Shown one piece after another: positions 35,701-43,847 of a stretch of DNA of 47,867 nt. Both the position numbers and the translations under genes were made by a program. The DNA is from Planctomycetales bacterium (lineage in GTDB: Bacteria > Planctomycetota > Planctomycetia > Isosphaerales > Isosphaeraceae): NCBI GenBank assembly GCA_027451885.1, contig DAIDHX010000221.1, positions 1-47,867 on the forward strand, given 5' to 3'. Position 1 is the stretch's first letter, and each line of letters begins with the position of its first letter. The notes under the pieces are model-generated. The model saw nothing but the letters and a program-made list of their open reading frames with translations. It was not told where the DNA came from and made no database searches.

Positions 35701-37335
35701 GTCGGCCGAGAAGCTGATGGAGAGCATCGAGTTGATAAAGCTCGACGAATCCTGGGCACCGTTGGTGGCAAAGCCATAGGCGAACGTGTTGGCCGTGCCG
35801 TTCGGCAGCACGCGGATAACGCGGCCGCCGAAGGTGTTGCTGCCGCCAGTCGTATTGCCGTCGGTGATGATCGGGATGACCGCGCCGGCGGAGTCGGTCG
35901 TGACGCCGATCGTGCCCGAACCTTGCACCGGCACCTGAATCGGCGTGGTTGGGAAGGGCGCGACTGGCGTCACGGTCACAAAAAGGCCGGAAGCCAGGTC
36001 GCTGACGAACAGGCTGCCGCCGTAATTTGGCGGATTCGTCACTGTATAGGTTGTGCTTGACTGGCCGGTGGTCGTGGTTGTCGAGGTCGTCGTCGTGAGC
36101 TGAAGGCTCTGTGAGAAGTATCCATACTGGTCGAACGCGATGCTTTCAAACCGGCGGAAGGGGGTGGTCACCGCGCCCCGTTGATCAAGCGGAGTCGTGG
36201 TGGCGAGTGTGACTCCCTGGCCGAGCAGAAGCTCGCCGGCCGAGCTGCCCTGGATGCCGCTATAGCCTGGCTTTGCGGGGATGCCACCCGCCGCCGGTGT
36301 GCCGAAATCAGTGAAAATCGAGTAGACCGGGGAGGTGTAATCTGAGTTGGATGCGGTGAGTCCGACAATTGGGCCCGTGTTCACCGTGGTTGACGTTACC
36401 ACACCATTGACGATTGTGTTGGTCTGGACGGGGAGGCCCAGGTTCGTCTCAGTTACGCCGGTCGGCAAGGTCGCGTTGCTGATGACCTGGCCGGGCGAAT
36501 AAGAAGACGACTGGAAGTACAGGGCCGCGAAGGTTCCCGAGGTCGAGCTGATGCCGCTGCCGGCAATGAGTCCGCTCAGGAACGCCTGATCCTGCACGGG
36601 GGGCACCAGGATCGCGGTGGGGTTGATGTTAAACTTCAGCGAGGAAAGCCCGTCGGTGAACTGGGCAAACACCCCCATAAGCGTGCCGTTGGGAGCGATC
36701 TCGAAGATCAAATTCTTGGCGGGATCAGAGCGATCCACGCTACTCACGAACATGGCAGGAGTGCCGCTGAAGATGCCCTCTGAGTCGAACGTGATGCTGT
36801 ACCAGTTCACCAGCCCAGTCGAGGCGCCGAGGGAGTTCGCCGCGGGTGTGCCCGGCGTCGCGTTATTGGGATCGATCTGGTTGATAACCGTGTTAAGGTC
36901 GAAGAAAACGCTCGTCTTGCCCGTGGCTGGATCAACGCGGTAGATCACACCCGGCCGGTTGATCGCACCCGTGGCGGCGTTGTCGCCCGCGCCTCGCGAG
37001 ATCGCATAGACGTCGTTGCCGAAGACGCCGCCAGGTCCGGCAGCGATCGTGACGATATCGCCGCCGAACGACGATATCGGCGTAAGCTCCGACACCGACG
37101 TAATCGGCGCGGCCGTGCCAATGTTTGTGGCCGTTGTGTTCTGTGAAACGACCACCGAGCCCAGGTCGGCGTTCGTTGGGGTTGCGGCCGCCGTGAAAAC
37201 CGCCTGCAGTGGATAGGTTGCCACAACAGGAGCAGGCATGCACCGCGCCTCGAGCGGGACTGGCGCCGACATTTTGAGTTCGCGACGATTCCGCCGCGTT
37301 TTCCCGCTTGACCGCGGTCGGGATGGCTGAGACAT
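32725..37335 (-). CDS. Large secreted subtilisin-like (S8) serine protease
   Basis: 1536 residues. The Arg-rich start leads to LEARCMPAPVV, a variant of the planctomycete surface-protein N-terminus. Residues 50-580 are repeat-like beta structure (propeller-like, YRVDPATGKT). The protease domain has the triad Asp598 in VAVVDTGV, His663 in DGHGTPVAGV and Ser1014 in VGTSMSSAIVTG. Where subtilisins have AAGNxG with the oxyanion Asn, this protein reads AASGEFG. Insertions split the domain: Gly/Thr repeats at 697-721, Ser/Thr/Gly loops at 820-850 and 910-940, and a Thr run near 984-999. An EF-hand loop (DADHDGVVTAQD, 1143-1154) may bind calcium. The last 185 residues are Ser/Thr/Pro-rich and resemble a cell-wall linker or glycosylated stalk. 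GGGAGA precedes the ATG; a terminator follows. Confidence 0.9.
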   Translation of the reverse strand: MSQPSRPRSSGKTRRNRRELKMSAPVPLEARCMPAPVVATYPLQAVFTAAATPTNADLGSVVVSQNTTATNIGTAAPITSVSELTPISSFGGDIVTIAAGPGGVFGNDVYAISRGAGDNAATGAINRPGVIYRVDPATGKTSVFFDLNTVINQIDPNNATPGTPAANSLGASTGLVNWYSITFDSEGIFSGTPAMFVSSVDRSDPAKNLIFEIAPNGTLMGVFAQFTDGLSSLKFNINPTAILVPPVQDQAFLSGLIAGSGISSTSGTFAALYFQSSSYSPGQVISNATLPTGVTETNLGLPVQTNTIVNGVVTSTTVNTGPIVGLTASNSDYTSPVYSIFTDFGTPAAGGIPAKPGYSGIQGSSAGELLLGQGVTLATTTPLDQRGAVTTPFRRFESIAFDQYGYFSQSLQLTTTTSTTTTTGQSSTTYTVTNPPNYGGSLFVSDLASGLFVTVTPVAPFPTTPIQVPVQGSGTIGVTTDSAGAVIPIITDGNTTGGSNTFGGRVIRVLPNGTANTFAYGFATNGAQDSSSFINSMLSISFSADGTTLFASDDQGIWQFKTTASLAGSTSGSLVGLNDLRTLGVPYDGLGAAVAVVDTGVTSSPPFRGRVAPGTDIFTGGLGNVDTASSSTSTTTGTGTGGGTGTGTGQGAASLLSNTVDGHGTPVAGVIAQFVPQATIVPVDIFVPFVGNITLTGGTGTGGTGGTGGTGGTGGTGGTGAGTTGFTQTANALTTSNMLYNGLQYVVQHPYVVDPVRPGKVDRIIAAEFAFGTPQTFQTEVNAYKNYPQIVIALKNEYHKFLREGIAPIAASGEFGAPLGASSSTTTTAGNGGTGTTASTTNGNNSASNPSLGDVNGMSLPAVLNEVISVTGVYPFPYINTPASTPIGAPTGVIPQPPGPVLLFGSQLTLGGTATSTNGAGGGGGTAGGGGTTTSTSGFNANANLLAAADFTQYANKIAAGVNRSNTTDFAAPAFDVPTFRRTFTTTTTGTTSTTSTTTGDPANHNTFTQVGTSMSSAIVTGAYALVSSALNYWTTLAQSNGYTADAYLTTPVGVDSLNFGKHAFRNLSAWNTPSGINGILAWTAMPAIDANNGGSLSTPPQLPGSTQYRSYASVNVANAVAAVEGYVAINYLLAHHDFQYIDADHDGVVTAQDLQNFVNNSASMGMPEAGAMAALLGGTATYSAVQPGLNNLGFNENPDQPGAEQRRFNFFNYAASGELTGGITLNQFRMLARTLLPSPDAYAVTDRQRASANGFLLAPTTPRNFVAIQHIQPRFLWVPKSAVAKYRGISPDRFKVNRGEMPGTYLPFYTLFSPSGNTTATSMPTETVVSGARTAMIDGQQITIDYLSAVPTASSTSPGTGSSPTTASSTTSSPGSSSTQATTTPAPATTTTPAATTTPAASSSPSTAAATPSSSSSSPGSSSFGAVVTGTSTVGTFMPTATRNPALDGIVSSANPALPTSLTPAGAILSSPTASSSASSTASSSTSSSTASSSSSSSKTPPASVTTHKSSTKSSSSSKSSSFWSNLWTDMKKPF
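35173..35247 (-). repeat. Nonameric Gly-Thr coding repeat
   Basis: Within the protease gene, about eight imperfect copies of a 9-bp unit encode Gly-Gly-Thr (residues 697-721). The unit differs mainly at third codon positions. It is a low-complexity linker between the His and Ser parts of the catalytic domain and is likely to be length-variable between strains. Confidence 0.85.
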
Positions 37336-37495
37336 TCCTGGATCTCCCTACGCTTGACTCGTCCGTCCTGGACCGAGGCCGAGACGCCCGGCGATCATCC
37401 ATATCGGCGCGGCGAGCACCTCTGGATCACCCGAACCGCTCGGCGAATTCGCATCATCCGTTAAGACACGCGGGCGCGGCTTGCCCGATCACACT

Positions 37496-37525
37496 TTCAC
37501 AATCGGCCGAAACCGAGGCTGTCAA
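37496..37525 (-). promoter_or_regulatory. Candidate promoter for the subtilase gene
   Basis: On the minus strand a perfect TTGACA (37520-37525) is followed after 18 nt by TGTGAA (37496-37501), a weak -10. The leader to the start at 37335 would be about 155 nt. Confidence 0.3.
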
Positions 37526-37804
37526 TCAGACAAAGAGCCGCCACAGCCCGAAAAATCCGCACGTCCGGTTCCTGGAATGCAGGTGGCCGGAGAGATCCTC
37601 AGGAGAGTCGACACTGGCCGCATCGAGGCGCGTTCGAACGTTCGCACGGGGCCCGATCAGAGATGCCCGGCAAAGGTTCCCTAAATAGGCTAGTTTGCCT
37701 TGGGGCCGTGGTTGCTCTAGGCCGCAAGTTTTGTGGGGTTGAATGAGAGCTTGGCCCGGGGATGGGTGGGAAGCAGCGACGGTACTGTCGCGGAGGAAAT
37801 GAAA

Positions 37805-37836
37805 AGACGTCCCGGGCGGCGTGCGCCGGGACGTCT
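37805..37836 (-). terminator. Rho-independent terminator of the DUF3467 gene
   Basis: An 11-bp perfect stem, AGACGTCCCGG with CCGGGACGTCT, around a 10-nt loop. On the minus strand it is followed by TTTTC and lies 26 nt after the DUF3467 stop. Confidence 0.85.
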
Positions 37837-37861
37837 TGAGATTGTCATGATCCAGGATCGC

Positions 37862-38245
37862 CTACTCGACGACGCCCTGAGGGCCCACGCGGCCGGGCTG
37901 AGCGAATCCCTGGGGAACGCCTGCTGCACGCCTACGCACGTCAAGCTCGATCGAGCCGAAGGTGCTTTCGTGCCGCTGGATGGTCATTCCAAGTGCGGTG
38001 AGCAGCCGCTTGGCGGTGTAAAAGTTCATCACGAGCCGCTGATTCGCACGAACTTCCTGCCGTCCCGTGGCGAAGGGCTGGGGATTGAGGCCGAAGTCGA
38101 GAATCACTTCCTCTGGGGTGGCGGTCACCCGGCAGAAATTGGAGTAAGACGGCACGGTGGACGAGTCATCGACGACGACTTCGGTCTGCACCTGCGTCTG
38201 TGCCTGCGGGGTGGGTTCCACGTCTTTGCCTTCCTTTTCGCTCAT
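37862..38245 (-). CDS. DUF3467 family protein
   Basis: 127 residues. After a disordered, Gln/Thr/Val-rich N-terminus (about 1-32), the DUF3467 domain runs to about residue 95: YSNFCRVTATPEEVILDFGL is the diagnostic segment, followed by RLVMNFYTAKRLLTALG. The C-terminal 30 residues are Pro/Gly-rich. DUF3467 proteins are small and soluble and have no established activity. GGGAGA precedes the ATG. It lies 168 nt after waaA on the same strand and ends at a good terminator, so it may be the last gene of a secA-waaA-DUF3467 run or a single gene. Confidence 0.9.
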   Translation of the reverse strand: MSEKEGKDVEPTPQAQTQVQTEVVVDDSSTVPSYSNFCRVTATPEEVILDFGLNPQPFATGRQEVRANQRLVMNFYTAKRLLTALGMTIQRHESTFGSIELDVRRRAAGVPQGFAQPGRVGPQGVVE

Positions 38246-38413
38246 TTGGTTCTCCCGTGATCGAATCGATGCTCGGACGAGAGGCGCGCGGGCCGTGGAC
38301 CCGATGACGGGAGTGCAAAGACCGCACCATCCCCTCGGACGTCGCTTATTTCAGCGTAGCATTCATGAAAACGCAAGTGCGCTCGGAAGGAACGAGGACG
38401 AGAAATCGCGGGT

Positions 38414-39727
38414 TCAACCCGAGCGCGAAGAGCCTGGCAGCTCAACCAGACGATCGAGCACAGCAGCCGTCCGCCCCGCCGCGCCATGCTGCGCCAGGAC
38501 GAATTCCCGGCCAGCGGATCCCCTCGCGGCGGCCGTTTCAGGGTCATCCAGATCCGCGATCAAGCCCTGCGCGAGGTCACGCGCGTCGAGTACGCGTCTG
38601 GCTGCCTGTCGCTTGAGAAGCTGATCGACGGTCTCGCGGAAATTCGAGGTGTGTGGTCCGAACATCACCGCCGCGCCGTAGGCTGCGGGCTCCATCATAT
38701 TCTGGCCCCCCCGGCCGGGAAGCAGGCTTCCCCCCACAAACGCCACGTCCGCCAGACCCCAGATCGCGGCAAGATCGCCGATGGTGTCGATGACCACCAC
38801 GGGCGCACGCACGCCAGGCACCCGCACCAGCGGCCGATCGAGATCGCTTTTCCGGACAACCGTTTCACCCAGCCGTGATAGATCGCGGCAAACGGAATCG
38901 AATCGTTCCGCATGCCTGGGCGCGACGATGAGCCGCAGGTTGGGATGCTTTTTCAGTGCGCCTCGATAGGCCTCGAGGGCCGCGGTCTCCTCGCCCTCCA
39001 TCGTGCTCCCAGCCACAAAGACCAGGTCGGTCGCGGCAAGGCCAAGCAACCGCCTGAGCTCATATGTACGCGGGTTGTCGCGATTGCTCTCCAGGCCGTC
39101 GAATTTCACTGAACCGGTGACGCTCACGCGACCGCTATCGAGCCCCAACTCGATGAATCGTTGGGCGTATTCCTCGTTCTGCGCCGCAACAAAATCGATG
39201 CGCGAAAACGTCGTTCGCAGCGGGCCCCGCAGATTGCGATAGCCGCGATAGCTACGGCTCGAGAGCCGAGCATTGATCACAGCCACCTTGGCCCCAGACT
39301 GCTTGGCAGCCCGGATCAGGTTGGGCCATAGCTCGAGTTCCACAAGCGCCAAAACAGTGGGGCGCACCCGCGCGATCGCGTGTTCGGTGGCCCAGCTAAA
39401 ATCCAGGGGGGCATAAAAGGTCACCAGATCTGGGAACGTTTTGCGAGCCACCGCAAGACCGGTCGAGGTCGTGGTGGAGATCACAACTTGCCAGCCTGGC
39501 CTCCGCCTGGCAATCAGCCTCACCAAAGGACGCAGAAGCAAGACCTCGCCCACACTCACGGCGTGGAACCACAGGCAAGGTGCCTCACCAATCCGGTTGG
39601 GTGCGCGGCCGAGCAGCTTCTCCGCCCAGCCCTCGCGATACTTGCCGGAGCGAACATAGCGATAGAGCAGTACCGGCGAGCAAGCGAACGCGGCGACGGC
39701 GTAGATTACATCGAGCAGTACAGCCAT
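38414..39727 (-). CDS. waaA: Kdo transferase (3-deoxy-D-manno-octulosonic acid transferase)
   Basis: 437 residues, GT30 glycosyltransferase that adds Kdo to lipid IV-A in lipopolysaccharide synthesis. An N-terminal hydrophobic anchor (about 3-22) is followed by the N-terminal Rossmann domain with LWFHAVSVGEVLLLRPL (including the catalytic Glu), ISTTTSTGL, and ELELWPNLI. The C-terminal domain has VAGSTMEGEE, LIVAPRHAERF, VAFVGGSLLPGRGGQNMMEPA and GPHTSNF. Its presence implies a Gram-negative-type outer membrane. The ATG at 39727 follows an AAGGAA box; an in-frame GTG directly before it (39730) is a less likely start. It lies downstream of secA on the same strand, 306 nt away. Confidence 0.94.
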   Translation of the reverse strand: MAVLLDVIYAVAAFACSPVLLYRYVRSGKYREGWAEKLLGRAPNRIGEAPCLWFHAVSVGEVLLLRPLVRLIARRRPGWQVVISTTTSTGLAVARKTFPDLVTFYAPLDFSWATEHAIARVRPTVLALVELELWPNLIRAAKQSGAKVAVINARLSSRSYRGYRNLRGPLRTTFSRIDFVAAQNEEYAQRFIELGLDSGRVSVTGSVKFDGLESNRDNPRTYELRRLLGLAATDLVFVAGSTMEGEETAALEAYRGALKKHPNLRLIVAPRHAERFDSVCRDLSRLGETVVRKSDLDRPLVRVPGVRAPVVVIDTIGDLAAIWGLADVAFVGGSLLPGRGGQNMMEPAAYGAAVMFGPHTSNFRETVDQLLKRQAARRVLDARDLAQGLIADLDDPETAAARGSAGREFVLAQHGAAGRTAAVLDRLVELPGSSRSG

Positions 39728-40033
39728 CACGGGGATTCCTTTCCCGATCCGTCATCCTTCCGCGCGTGGCGGGGTCCTGGAAACCCACAACAAGTGCAAA
39801 TTGCATGCCCGTGTCGGCATGAGAACACCGTTCACGAATAATCCTGGCGGCTCAACTCTCATCAAGCTGCGGCGAGCTTGTGGCCCGCGGAAGCGGAGTT
39901 CTGAACCAAGATCTTGTCCTGAAACGGGTTCCCAACACAGACGCGACTAGGTCAGACCGTGCGAGGACAAGAATCAGGGGAAGCCTGCGGTTCTGGTGGG
40001 TTTTGGGTGGGTCGGGCTGGATGCATGGCCCTG
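39728..40033. other. 306-bp gap between secA and waaA
   Basis: No gene is seen. It contains a short palindrome near 39795-39805 (TGCAAATTGCA) and a 6-bp hairpin at 39804-39821 (CATGCC with GGCATG), neither followed by a T-run. No clear promoter for waaA was found. Confidence 0.4.
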
Positions 40034-43000
40034 TTAAAATGGGTCGGCAGAGGCGGTTTTCCGCATGCAGCAAGATTTGAACTTTTTACCGGATCCGCAA
40101 GGACAGGGATCGTTGCGGCCGACCTTCCTGCCAGCGTTCCGGACGGGTTCGCGTTTCTTTTCAGTCGACTGCTGATTGCGGTTCATGGCAGCGTCGAGCT
40201 GACCACGGTTTCCAGCCTCATCCCCGCTGGCGTGCGGCGCGATGCCTTGATGGATCGTCTGAGCGCGGTCGAGCTTCCACTGCGAGCCGAGATATTCCAT
40301 GAAGCTGGGGTCGAAGTGTTCGACGTGGAAAAGGAACTCGGTCACCCGATTCCCCATGGCCACCCACATCTCGCTGAAGATCCGCATCCCCTCGCGCTTG
40401 TATTCCACCTTGGGATCGACCTGGGCATAGCCTTGCAGGCCGATTGAGCTCCGCAGGTGATCCATCGCCCGCAGATGTTCCATCCAGGCCGAGTCGAGGA
40501 TCTGGAGCAGCACCGACTTTTCCATTTCGCGCATTTCGGGGCGAAACTTGGCCTCAAATGCTCTCGTGAGCGTGCGCTCGAGCTCTTCCTGGTCCATCTC
40601 CGAGACAGCGTCTGGGTCGAGATCAAGATTCAGATTCGCCCGGGCCCACTCCGCCACGGCCCCCGCGCGATTCTTGCCGTCAGCCGGCAAAAACGACCCG
40701 CTTCGACTGAGTAATTGCCGCCCAAGAGCGGCCTCGATCTCCAACCCCTTGTAGTGTTTGCGTGCGAGGTCGAGCAGCATTGTCTCGATCTCGGGGCGAA
40801 GCAGCAGGCGAAGTGCTTCGGGATCGAGCGACACACCGTAGCGGTCGTTCATCCACTGGGCGAGTCCGTCGCGATCGTACTGGGGAAGCTGGTGGCTTGA
40901 GGGATCGCCCAGGAAATTGAAGATCGCAACGCGCGCGGGGAATTCCGCCTCCTTGACGTTGTAGGCGTCGATCGCCCGAGCCCGGAGATCCTCGGTGATC
41001 GCCGTGCGGTCGCGGTCCGCCCACTGGGCAGGATCGATGGCGGTGCCGAATTGATGGTGCGCCCAGCCGGACAGAGCCCGCCGGCCCCATTCCGGCTCGA
41101 GGAACTCCCGCGCTGGCTCGAGATCGATCGCCGCGATTGTCTTGAGTGCGCGCTCAGCCAGGAAATCTGCAACGGCATTGTGCGTCGCCCGGGGCTCATC
41201 GTCCTCCGACGCCAACTTCCGCAGTTCGCGCTCCTTGATACTCAGGCCGAACCGCTTCTCGGCCCACGTGGCAAGTGCTTGCCAGGTCCATTCCGACGGC
41301 TCGGCATCGGATGGCAGATTCTCCTCGAGCGCCTGGCGGATGATCTCATCGAGCTCTCGCTCCGCCTTTTCACGAGCGATCTCAACGGCGTCCTCGAAGC
41401 TCGCCCCCTTCACGTCGCGCACGCTGAGTTCAACGCCCAGTCGATCCCCCGCCCAGGCCGCGAAGCACGCGGCGCCATAGTCATCCGCCAGGAACTCCTT
41501 CATCCCATCGCGGACCTGCTCGTCGATCATTCCCAGGATCATCTTCTTGGGCGATGCCCCTTCGAGCAGACTCTGGCGATACGAATAAATCCGCTTCCGC
41601 TGCTCGTCCATGACCTCGTCGTACTCGAGCAGGTTCTTGCGGATATCGAAATTGCGCTCCTCGACCTTCTTTTGTGCTCCCTCGATTCGGCGGCTGACCA
41701 TCCGGCTTTCGATGGCCTCACCCTCCTGCATTCCGAGCCGGGTGAGCACGCTCGCGACCCACTCGCCCGCGAACTTACGCATGAGGTCGTCCTCGAGCGA
41801 CAGGAAGAAGCGGGACGAGCCCGGATCGCCCTGCCGGCCCGACCGGCCGCGGAGCTGGTTGTCGATCCGGCGGCTCTCGTGCCGCTCGGTTCCGATAATG
41901 TGCAGTCCGCCCAGCTCGGCAACCTGGCGGCCCTCCGCCCGCATCTCGGGCTCGTATCGGGCCACCGCCTGCTCCCAGACCTCCTTGGGTACATCGAGCC
42001 GCGTCTCGTAAAGCAGCCGGCCGTCTTCATTCGTCAGACGCTTGAGATCCGCCCAGGCCATGAATTCCGGATTGCCGCCCAGAATGATGTCGGTGCCGCG
42101 GCCGGCCATGTTGGTCGCGATCGTCACCGCTCCCTTGCGGCCCGCCTGGGCCACAATCTCCGCCTCGCGCTCGTGATACTTCGCGTTCAAGACCTGATGC
42201 GGAATCCCATACTGCCGGAGCATGTCCGACAGCTCCTCGGACTTCTCGATCGAGACCGTCCCCACCAGGATCGGCCGGCCAGTCGCGTGAATCTCCCGGA
42301 TCTCATCCAGGATCGCTCGATTCTTTTCAGTCTCGCTACGATAAATCACATCCGGGTAGTTGATTCGCGAAAGCGAGCGATTGGTTGGAATCGCCACCAC
42401 GTCCAGATCGTAAACCTTGTGGAACTCCGCGGCCTCCGTCATCGCGGTGCCCGTCATCCCCGACAGTTTTTTGTAGAGCTTGAAGAAGTTCTGGAGCGTG
42501 ATCGTGGCGAGCGTCTGACTCTCTTCCTTGACTCGCACCCGCTCCTTGGCCTCGACCGCCTGGTGCAGGCCGTCGGACCACTGCCGCCCCACCATCAAAC
42601 GCCCCGTGAACTCGTCGACGATTACCACCTCGCCGTCGGGCTGCACCACGTAATCACGATCGCGGCGATAAAGGTGATGCGCCTTCAGAGCGTTATCAAT
42701 CAGATGTGGCCATTCCATGTTGCCGGGCGTGTAAAAGCTCTCGATGCCCGCCAGTCGCTCGGCTTCCCGCACCCCGTCGTCGGTGAGATGGCAGGTGCGT
42801 TCCTTTTCCTTGACCTCGAAGTGCACATCGCGCTTAAGCTGGCGCGCAATCTGATCCGCCCGCGAGTACCGCGCGACATCGTCGAATGCCGGGCCTGAAA
42901 TGATCAGCGGCGTTCGCGCCTCGTCGATCAGGATGCTGTCGACCTCGTCGATGATGGCGTAATGAAGCACCCGCTGCGATTGCAGCTCGCGCGTCGGCTT

Positions 43001-43633
43001 CATGTTGTCGCGCAAGTAGTCAAAGCCGAACTCGTTATTCGTGCCGTAGGTGATGTCTCGGTTGTAGATCGCCTTGCGCTCGGCGGAATCCATCTCGGAT
43101 TGGATCGCGCCCACGCTCATGCCCAAACCACGGAAAAGCGGGCTCATCCACTCCGCATCACGCCGAGCCAGGTAATCGTTCACCGTCACAACATGCACGC
43201 CGCGGCCGTCAAGCGCGTTCAGATAGGCCGCCAGGGTGGCGACCAGCGTCTTGCCTTCGCCCGTGACCATCTCGGCGATGTTGCCGCCATGGAGTACGTA
43301 GCCGCCCATGAGCTGGACGTCGAAATGGCGCATGTTCAGGTTGCGCCGGCCCGACTCCCGCACCGCGGCGAATGCCTCCGGAATCAAGCCGTCGAGCGAT
43401 TCTCCCGCCTCGCGGCGGCTGCGGAAGGTGTCGGTGAGAGCCCGTAACTCCGCGTCAGAGAGAGCCCGGGTTCGCTCCTCTAGCTCATTCACACGCACGA
43501 CCATGCCGCGCATTTGCCGCACCCGGCGCTCGTTCGAGCTGCCGAACATCCGCACCAACCCCTCGGACACACCCTCCGAGAGAGCGGTAAAGGCGTCGCT
43601 GGTCTTGTCCCAGATCTCGCTCAGCAGCTCCAT
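40034..43633 (-). CDS. secA: Preprotein translocase ATPase SecA, enlarged helical wing region
   Basis: 1199 residues, some 300 more than E. coli SecA (901). Motor domains are intact: Walker A in MVTGEGKT (122-129), NDYLARRDAEWM, IIDEVDSILIDEARTP, TNMAGRGTDI, and HIIGTERHESRRIDNQLRGRSG, given in two parts in the protein. The helical scaffold appears as NLLEYDEVMDEQRKRIY (about 667) and LQILDSAWMEHLRAMDHLR (about 1043). The extra length lies between these two, at about 716-1015, where five related units are found (see the repeat entry). The C-terminal zinc motif CPCGSGKKFKSCC (1177-1189) for SecB/lipid binding is complete. The ATG at 43633 is favoured over a GTG at 43645. A good promoter lies upstream at 43694-43721. 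Confidence 0.96.
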   Translation of the reverse strand: MELLSEIWDKTSDAFTALSEGVSEGLVRMFGSSNERRVRQMRGMVVRVNELEERTRALSDAELRALTDTFRSRREAGESLDGLIPEAFAAVRESGRRNLNMRHFDVQLMGGYVLHGGNIAEMVTGEGKTLVATLAAYLNALDGRGVHVVTVNDYLARRDAEWMSPLFRGLGMSVGAIQSEMDSAERKAIYNRDITYGTNNEFGFDYLRDNMKPTRELQSQRVLHYAIIDEVDSILIDEARTPLIISGPAFDDVARYSRADQIARQLKRDVHFEVKEKERTCHLTDDGVREAERLAGIESFYTPGNMEWPHLIDNALKAHHLYRRDRDYVVQPDGEVVIVDEFTGRLMVGRQWSDGLHQAVEAKERVRVKEESQTLATITLQNFFKLYKKLSGMTGTAMTEAAEFHKVYDLDVVAIPTNRSLSRINYPDVIYRSETEKNRAILDEIREIHATGRPILVGTVSIEKSEELSDMLRQYGIPHQVLNAKYHEREAEIVAQAGRKGAVTIATNMAGRGTDIILGGNPEFMAWADLKRLTNEDGRLLYETRLDVPKEVWEQAVARYEPEMRAEGRQVAELGGLHIIGTERHESRRIDNQLRGRSGRQGDPGSSRFFLSLEDDLMRKFAGEWVASVLTRLGMQEGEAIESRMVSRRIEGAQKKVEERNFDIRKNLLEYDEVMDEQRKRIYSYRQSLLEGASPKKMILGMIDEQVRDGMKEFLADDYGAACFAAWAGDRLGVELSVRDVKGASFEDAVEIAREKAERELDEIIRQALEENLPSDAEPSEWTWQALATWAEKRFGLSIKERELRKLASEDDEPRATHNAVADFLAERALKTIAAIDLEPAREFLEPEWGRRALSGWAHHQFGTAIDPAQWADRDRTAITEDLRARAIDAYNVKEAEFPARVAIFNFLGDPSSHQLPQYDRDGLAQWMNDRYGVSLDPEALRLLLRPEIETMLLDLARKHYKGLEIEAALGRQLLSRSGSFLPADGKNRAGAVAEWARANLNLDLDPDAVSEMDQEELERTLTRAFEAKFRPEMREMEKSVLLQILDSAWMEHLRAMDHLRSSIGLQGYAQVDPKVEYKREGMRIFSEMWVAMGNRVTEFLFHVEHFDPSFMEYLGSQWKLDRAQTIHQGIAPHASGDEAGNRGQLDAAMNRNQQSTEKKREPVRNAGRKVGRNDPCPCGSGKKFKSCCMRKTASADPF
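40595..41476 (-). repeat. Five tandem helical-wing-like units in SecA
   Basis: Five copies of an approximately 25-residue motif with the pattern aLaxWaxxrfGlxLDPxxL lie at residues 720-741, 782-807, 849-873, 919-944 and 988-1013. Their conserved Trp (727, 790, 857, 927, 996) are spaced 63, 67, 70 and 69 residues apart. The motif resembles [20 protein letters not shown] in the E. coli helical wing domain, present there once. The repeat is divergent at DNA level and recognisable only in protein. Confidence 0.75.
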
Positions 43634-43693
43634 TGCCGGTTCCACTCCCGTCTCAGCATCGACTCGACGCGATAAGTCTTTTCAAAAAAGCAA

Positions 43694-43721
43694 GTTATAT
43701 AATGTTGTCCAGGTTCGTCAA
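43694..43721 (-). promoter_or_regulatory. secA: Sigma-70-type promoter of secA
   Basis: On the minus strand TTGACG (43716-43721), a 16-nt spacer, then TATAAC (43694-43699) in an AT-rich island. Initiation near 43687 gives a leader of about 54 nt to the secA ATG. It is the best promoter in the window. Confidence 0.7.
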
Positions 43722-43847
43722 GGGACGGTGAGCCCAGAGGCGGGACGCCAGCCACGCCCCCTTGTCGTGTATCCAGACTGTCATCCATGGGACGCAAGCC
43801 CTCGCCTGGCTCGCTTTTGAGCGAATCGCAGTTCATGCATGGAGTGA

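Larger units (their letters stand above)
37336..37861. other. 526-bp intergenic region with promoter candidate and terminator
   Basis: This lies between the protease start and the DUF3467 stop, both minus-strand genes. It holds a TTGACA box at 37520-37525 and the DUF3467 terminator at 37805-37836. No coding frame with a ribosome binding site is seen. Confidence 0.5.

Noticed and set aside
37733-38260. 175-codon plus-strand frame
   Set aside because: Antisense to the DUF3467 gene and running across its terminator.
41051-42898. 615-codon plus-strand frame inside secA
   Set aside because: A shadow of the well-supported secA coding strand in GC-rich DNA; it has no recognisable domain.
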